A stretch of 35,331 nucleotides of DNA from a virus. Numbering within the stretch: position 1 is the stretch's first letter; each line of letters begins with the position of its first letter. The notes under the pieces are model-generated. The model was not told the origin of the DNA. It saw only the letters and a program-made list of their open reading frames with translations, and did not search any database. The position numbers were made by a program, and so were the translations under genes. Positions 34,135 to 35,331 of this stretch are shown in pieces. The stretch spans positions 1 through 35,331 of IMG/VR virus record IMGVR_UViG_3300025767_000068, one strand, 5' to 3'.

Positions 34135-34551
34135 ATGGCAATGAGACAAAAAGGTCAAAAGACCTACACAACAATGCAAGGCAAACAAGTTGATATGGAT
34201 CTGTTGCGTAAGAAGAATGAACTTACTCCTGCAGTAGGAAATGCTCGTGTAAATGCACGTGGCGATGAACTAGGCGCAGGTGGTAAAATTGTTCGTAAGC
34301 GTGAACAAGTAATTAAAGATTATTACAAAGGATCTATGCCAGTAGCCGAAGAACCTACCATCAGTGTAAGTAATGTTGTTGCTGAAGAAGCACCTGTAGC
34401 ACAAAAGGCTGTAAAGTCTAAAACTACTACAAGAGCACAGCAAAAAGTAGAAGCTGCACAACCAACAGAAACTGAACTCAAAGAGTTTGACGACATGGAA
34501 GATGGTTGGGTAGAAGACGAAGACGGCAACTTTGTACAAAAAGGTGACTAA
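34135..34551 (+). CDS. Conserved-looking hypothetical protein, basic head and acidic tail (138 aa)
   Basis: The N-terminal 65 residues are basic ('MRQKGQKTYTTMQGKQVDMD', 'NARVNARGDELGAGGKIVRKR') and look conserved; I recall this type from T4-like marine phages without a known function. Residues 70-115 are Ala/Val/Glu/Lys-rich and probably disordered. The C-terminus is acidic ('FDDMEDGWVEDEDGNFV'). This charge layout resembles small scaffold or head-associated proteins but no fold is assigned. Strong AGGAGA ribosome site; stop overlaps the start of the co-chaperonin gene (TAATG), so the two are co-translated. Confidence 0.75.
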   Translation: MAMRQKGQKTYTTMQGKQVDMDLLRKKNELTPAVGNARVNARGDELGAGGKIVRKREQVIKDYYKGSMPVAEEPTISVSNVVAEEAPVAQKAVKSKTTTRAQQKVEAAQPTETELKEFDDMEDGWVEDEDGNFVQKGD

Positions 34552-34952
34552 TGGCTAAGAACATTAATAAAATTATAGGCACACCCCAAGCGATTGGTAA
34601 GCGTCTACTTATAACCGAAATGGACTTCGGTGAACAAGTTACAGAAAGCGGTTTAATTATCGCAGGTGACGATGGTAAGACTAGAGGCATTTATCCTCGC
34701 TGGGGTAAAGTATATTCTAAAGGCCCTAGAAATACAGATGAATACGAAGTAGGACAATGGGTATTAGTCGAACACGGTCGTTGGACAAGAGCATTAGATG
34801 TCGAAACACCTGAAGGTGAAATTACATTTCACATGGTAGACGAAGATGGCGTTCTAGGCTATTCAGATGAAAAACCCGGTGGACTACGTATAGGCTCAGA
34901 ATATACAGACGGTCCTGCAACAATTGATCCTGGATCATTTATTACACAATAA
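34551..34952 (+). CDS. gp31/GroES-like co-chaperonin
   Basis: Phage co-chaperonins replace host GroES on GroEL to fold the major capsid protein. The product has 133 residues (GroES 97, T4 gp31 111). A beta-barrel start 'IGKRLLITEMDFG' is followed at residues 30-37 by 'VTESGLII', identical to the T4 gp31 and GroES segment bordering the mobile loop (GroES ...T-x-S-G-x-I). Next comes 'RGIYPRWGKVYSKGPRNTDEYEVGQWVLVEHGRW', matching GroES 'G-x-V-x-A-V-G-x-G...V-x-V-G-D-x-V'. The C-terminal 40 residues ('LRIGSEYTDGPATIDPGSFI') are an extension. Translationally coupled to the preceding gene, with AAGG before the ATG. The gene is under the late box at 34105. Confidence 0.82.
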   Translation: MAKNINKIIGTPQAIGKRLLITEMDFGEQVTESGLIIAGDDGKTRGIYPRWGKVYSKGPRNTDEYEVGQWVLVEHGRWTRALDVETPEGEITFHMVDEDGVLGYSDEKPGGLRIGSEYTDGPATIDPGSFITQ

Positions 34953-34960
34953 GGTAGAAC

Positions 34961-35314
34961 ATGACAAACGTATTTAGAGACATTGATACATTCGCTGTGG
35001 CTTGTGACCAACCACCAAGTGAAGCAAACTACAAAATGTATCTTGATTTAATTCGAGAAGAAGTAGGCGAACTAGAAGACGCTATTGCGGACAACGACAG
35101 AATCGAACAGTTAGATGCACTAATTGATATTCTAGTTGTTACACTAGGCGCTGTTCGAGCAGGAGGCTTTAAAGGCCAAGAGGCTTGGACTGAAGTAATG
35201 GACACAAACTTTGCTAAAATAGATCCAACTACAGGCAAAGTTATCAAACGTGAAGATGGTAAAGTACTAAAACCAGAAGGCTGGAAAGCCCCTGAACTTA
35301 CCAAATTTATCTAA
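34961..35314 (+). CDS. MazG-like nucleotide pyrophosphohydrolase
   Basis: All-alpha NTP pyrophosphohydrolases hydrolyse (d)NTP or related nucleotides to monophosphate and pyrophosphate using Mg bound by Glu/Asp helices. The motif is intact: E33-E34-x2-E37 ('REEVGELEDAI') then E49-x2-D52-x3-D56 ('EQLDALIDILVV'). The C-terminal 'NFAKIDPTTGKVIKREDGKV' and 'KPEGWKAP' are typical of the phage version. At 117 residues it is a single-domain form. Phage MazG has been proposed to alter (p)ppGpp or dNTP pools in infected marine hosts; substrate is not shown here. AAGG lies before the start, eight bases after the co-chaperonin stop. Confidence 0.85.
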   Translation: MTNVFRDIDTFAVACDQPPSEANYKMYLDLIREEVGELEDAIADNDRIEQLDALIDILVVTLGAVRAGGFKGQEAWTEVMDTNFAKIDPTTGKVIKREDGKVLKPEGWKAPELTKFI

Positions 35315-35323
35315 AAAAAACAC

Positions 35324-35329
35324 TTGACA
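35324..35329 (+). promoter_or_regulatory. TTGACA -35 box cut by the window edge
   Basis: A perfect TTGACA lies just after the MazG-like stop, following a run of eight A. It may be the -35 of an early promoter whose -10 lies beyond the window. Confidence 0.4.
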
Positions 35330-35331
35330 TA

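Noticed and set aside
1-35331. tRNA genes, CRISPR arrays, insertion sequences or integrase
   Set aside because: No cloverleaf-like blocks, regularly spaced direct repeats, transposase or integrase motifs were noticed; gaps between genes are all under about 70 bases.

Overview
The window looks like late-gene DNA from a T4-like (tailed, contractile) marine bacteriophage. The reasons are: AT-rich DNA packed with short overlapping genes and very long virion-type genes; repeated TATAAATA-like late promoter boxes (mostly GATAAATA), usually 26-32 bases before a start codon; a gp31-like co-chaperonin; a MazG-like pyrophosphohydrolase; and structural proteins with motifs I know from T4-like phages of marine cyanobacteria and SAR11 (Pelagibacter). 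The host cannot be fixed from sequence alone; a SAR11 or cyanobacterial host is an inference. I saw no tRNA, CRISPR array, insertion sequence or integrase.

Left edge (1-2242): the 3' end of a UV-damage endonuclease (UvdE-like) gene, small hypothetical genes on both strands (a basic SAP-like protein and a four-cysteine zinc-ribbon-like protein on the minus strand), and an A-type iron-sulfur carrier (IscA/HesB family) under a late promoter directly ahead of the first giant virion gene.

Middle (2244-32710): about 30 kb of tail, fibre or adhesion genes. A 2985-residue giant is followed by a 51-residue ORF, a 1114-residue beta-helix protein, two paralogous proteins of 1579 and 1147 residues, a 794-residue protein carrying a leucine-rich-repeat domain, and a 336-residue fibre-like protein. 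Then comes a minus-strand 756-residue PA14-like protein, the only large inverted gene. It is divergently transcribed, from a palindromic double late promoter, against a 229-residue NDGTGD-motif protein. A 1119-residue protein with four putative-Ig (He_PIG-like) motifs closes the block. Modules recur between these proteins: the NDGTGD N-terminal motif, a 'C-x-RD...GGN' repeat, an HK...Y cap, and the LLGIPR/WYGA/YIDGGD set. This suggests an adhesion apparatus that evolved by duplication and module exchange.

Right edge (32743-35331): a small virion-like protein, a 77-residue hypothetical, a 176-residue fragment-like relative of DNA polymerase III alpha that ends just before the expected catalytic aspartates and sits behind a strong sigma70-like promoter, a conserved-looking basic/acidic hypothetical, the gp31/GroES-like co-chaperonin and the MazG-like enzyme. 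The final bases carry a TTGACA box, probably the start of another early promoter cut by the window edge.

Most exciting candidates: the LRR-bearing putative adhesin, the inverted PA14 fibre gene with its palindromic double promoter, the catalytically incomplete Pol III alpha homologue with a possibly leaderless start, and the Fe-S carrier embedded in the tail-gene transcription unit.
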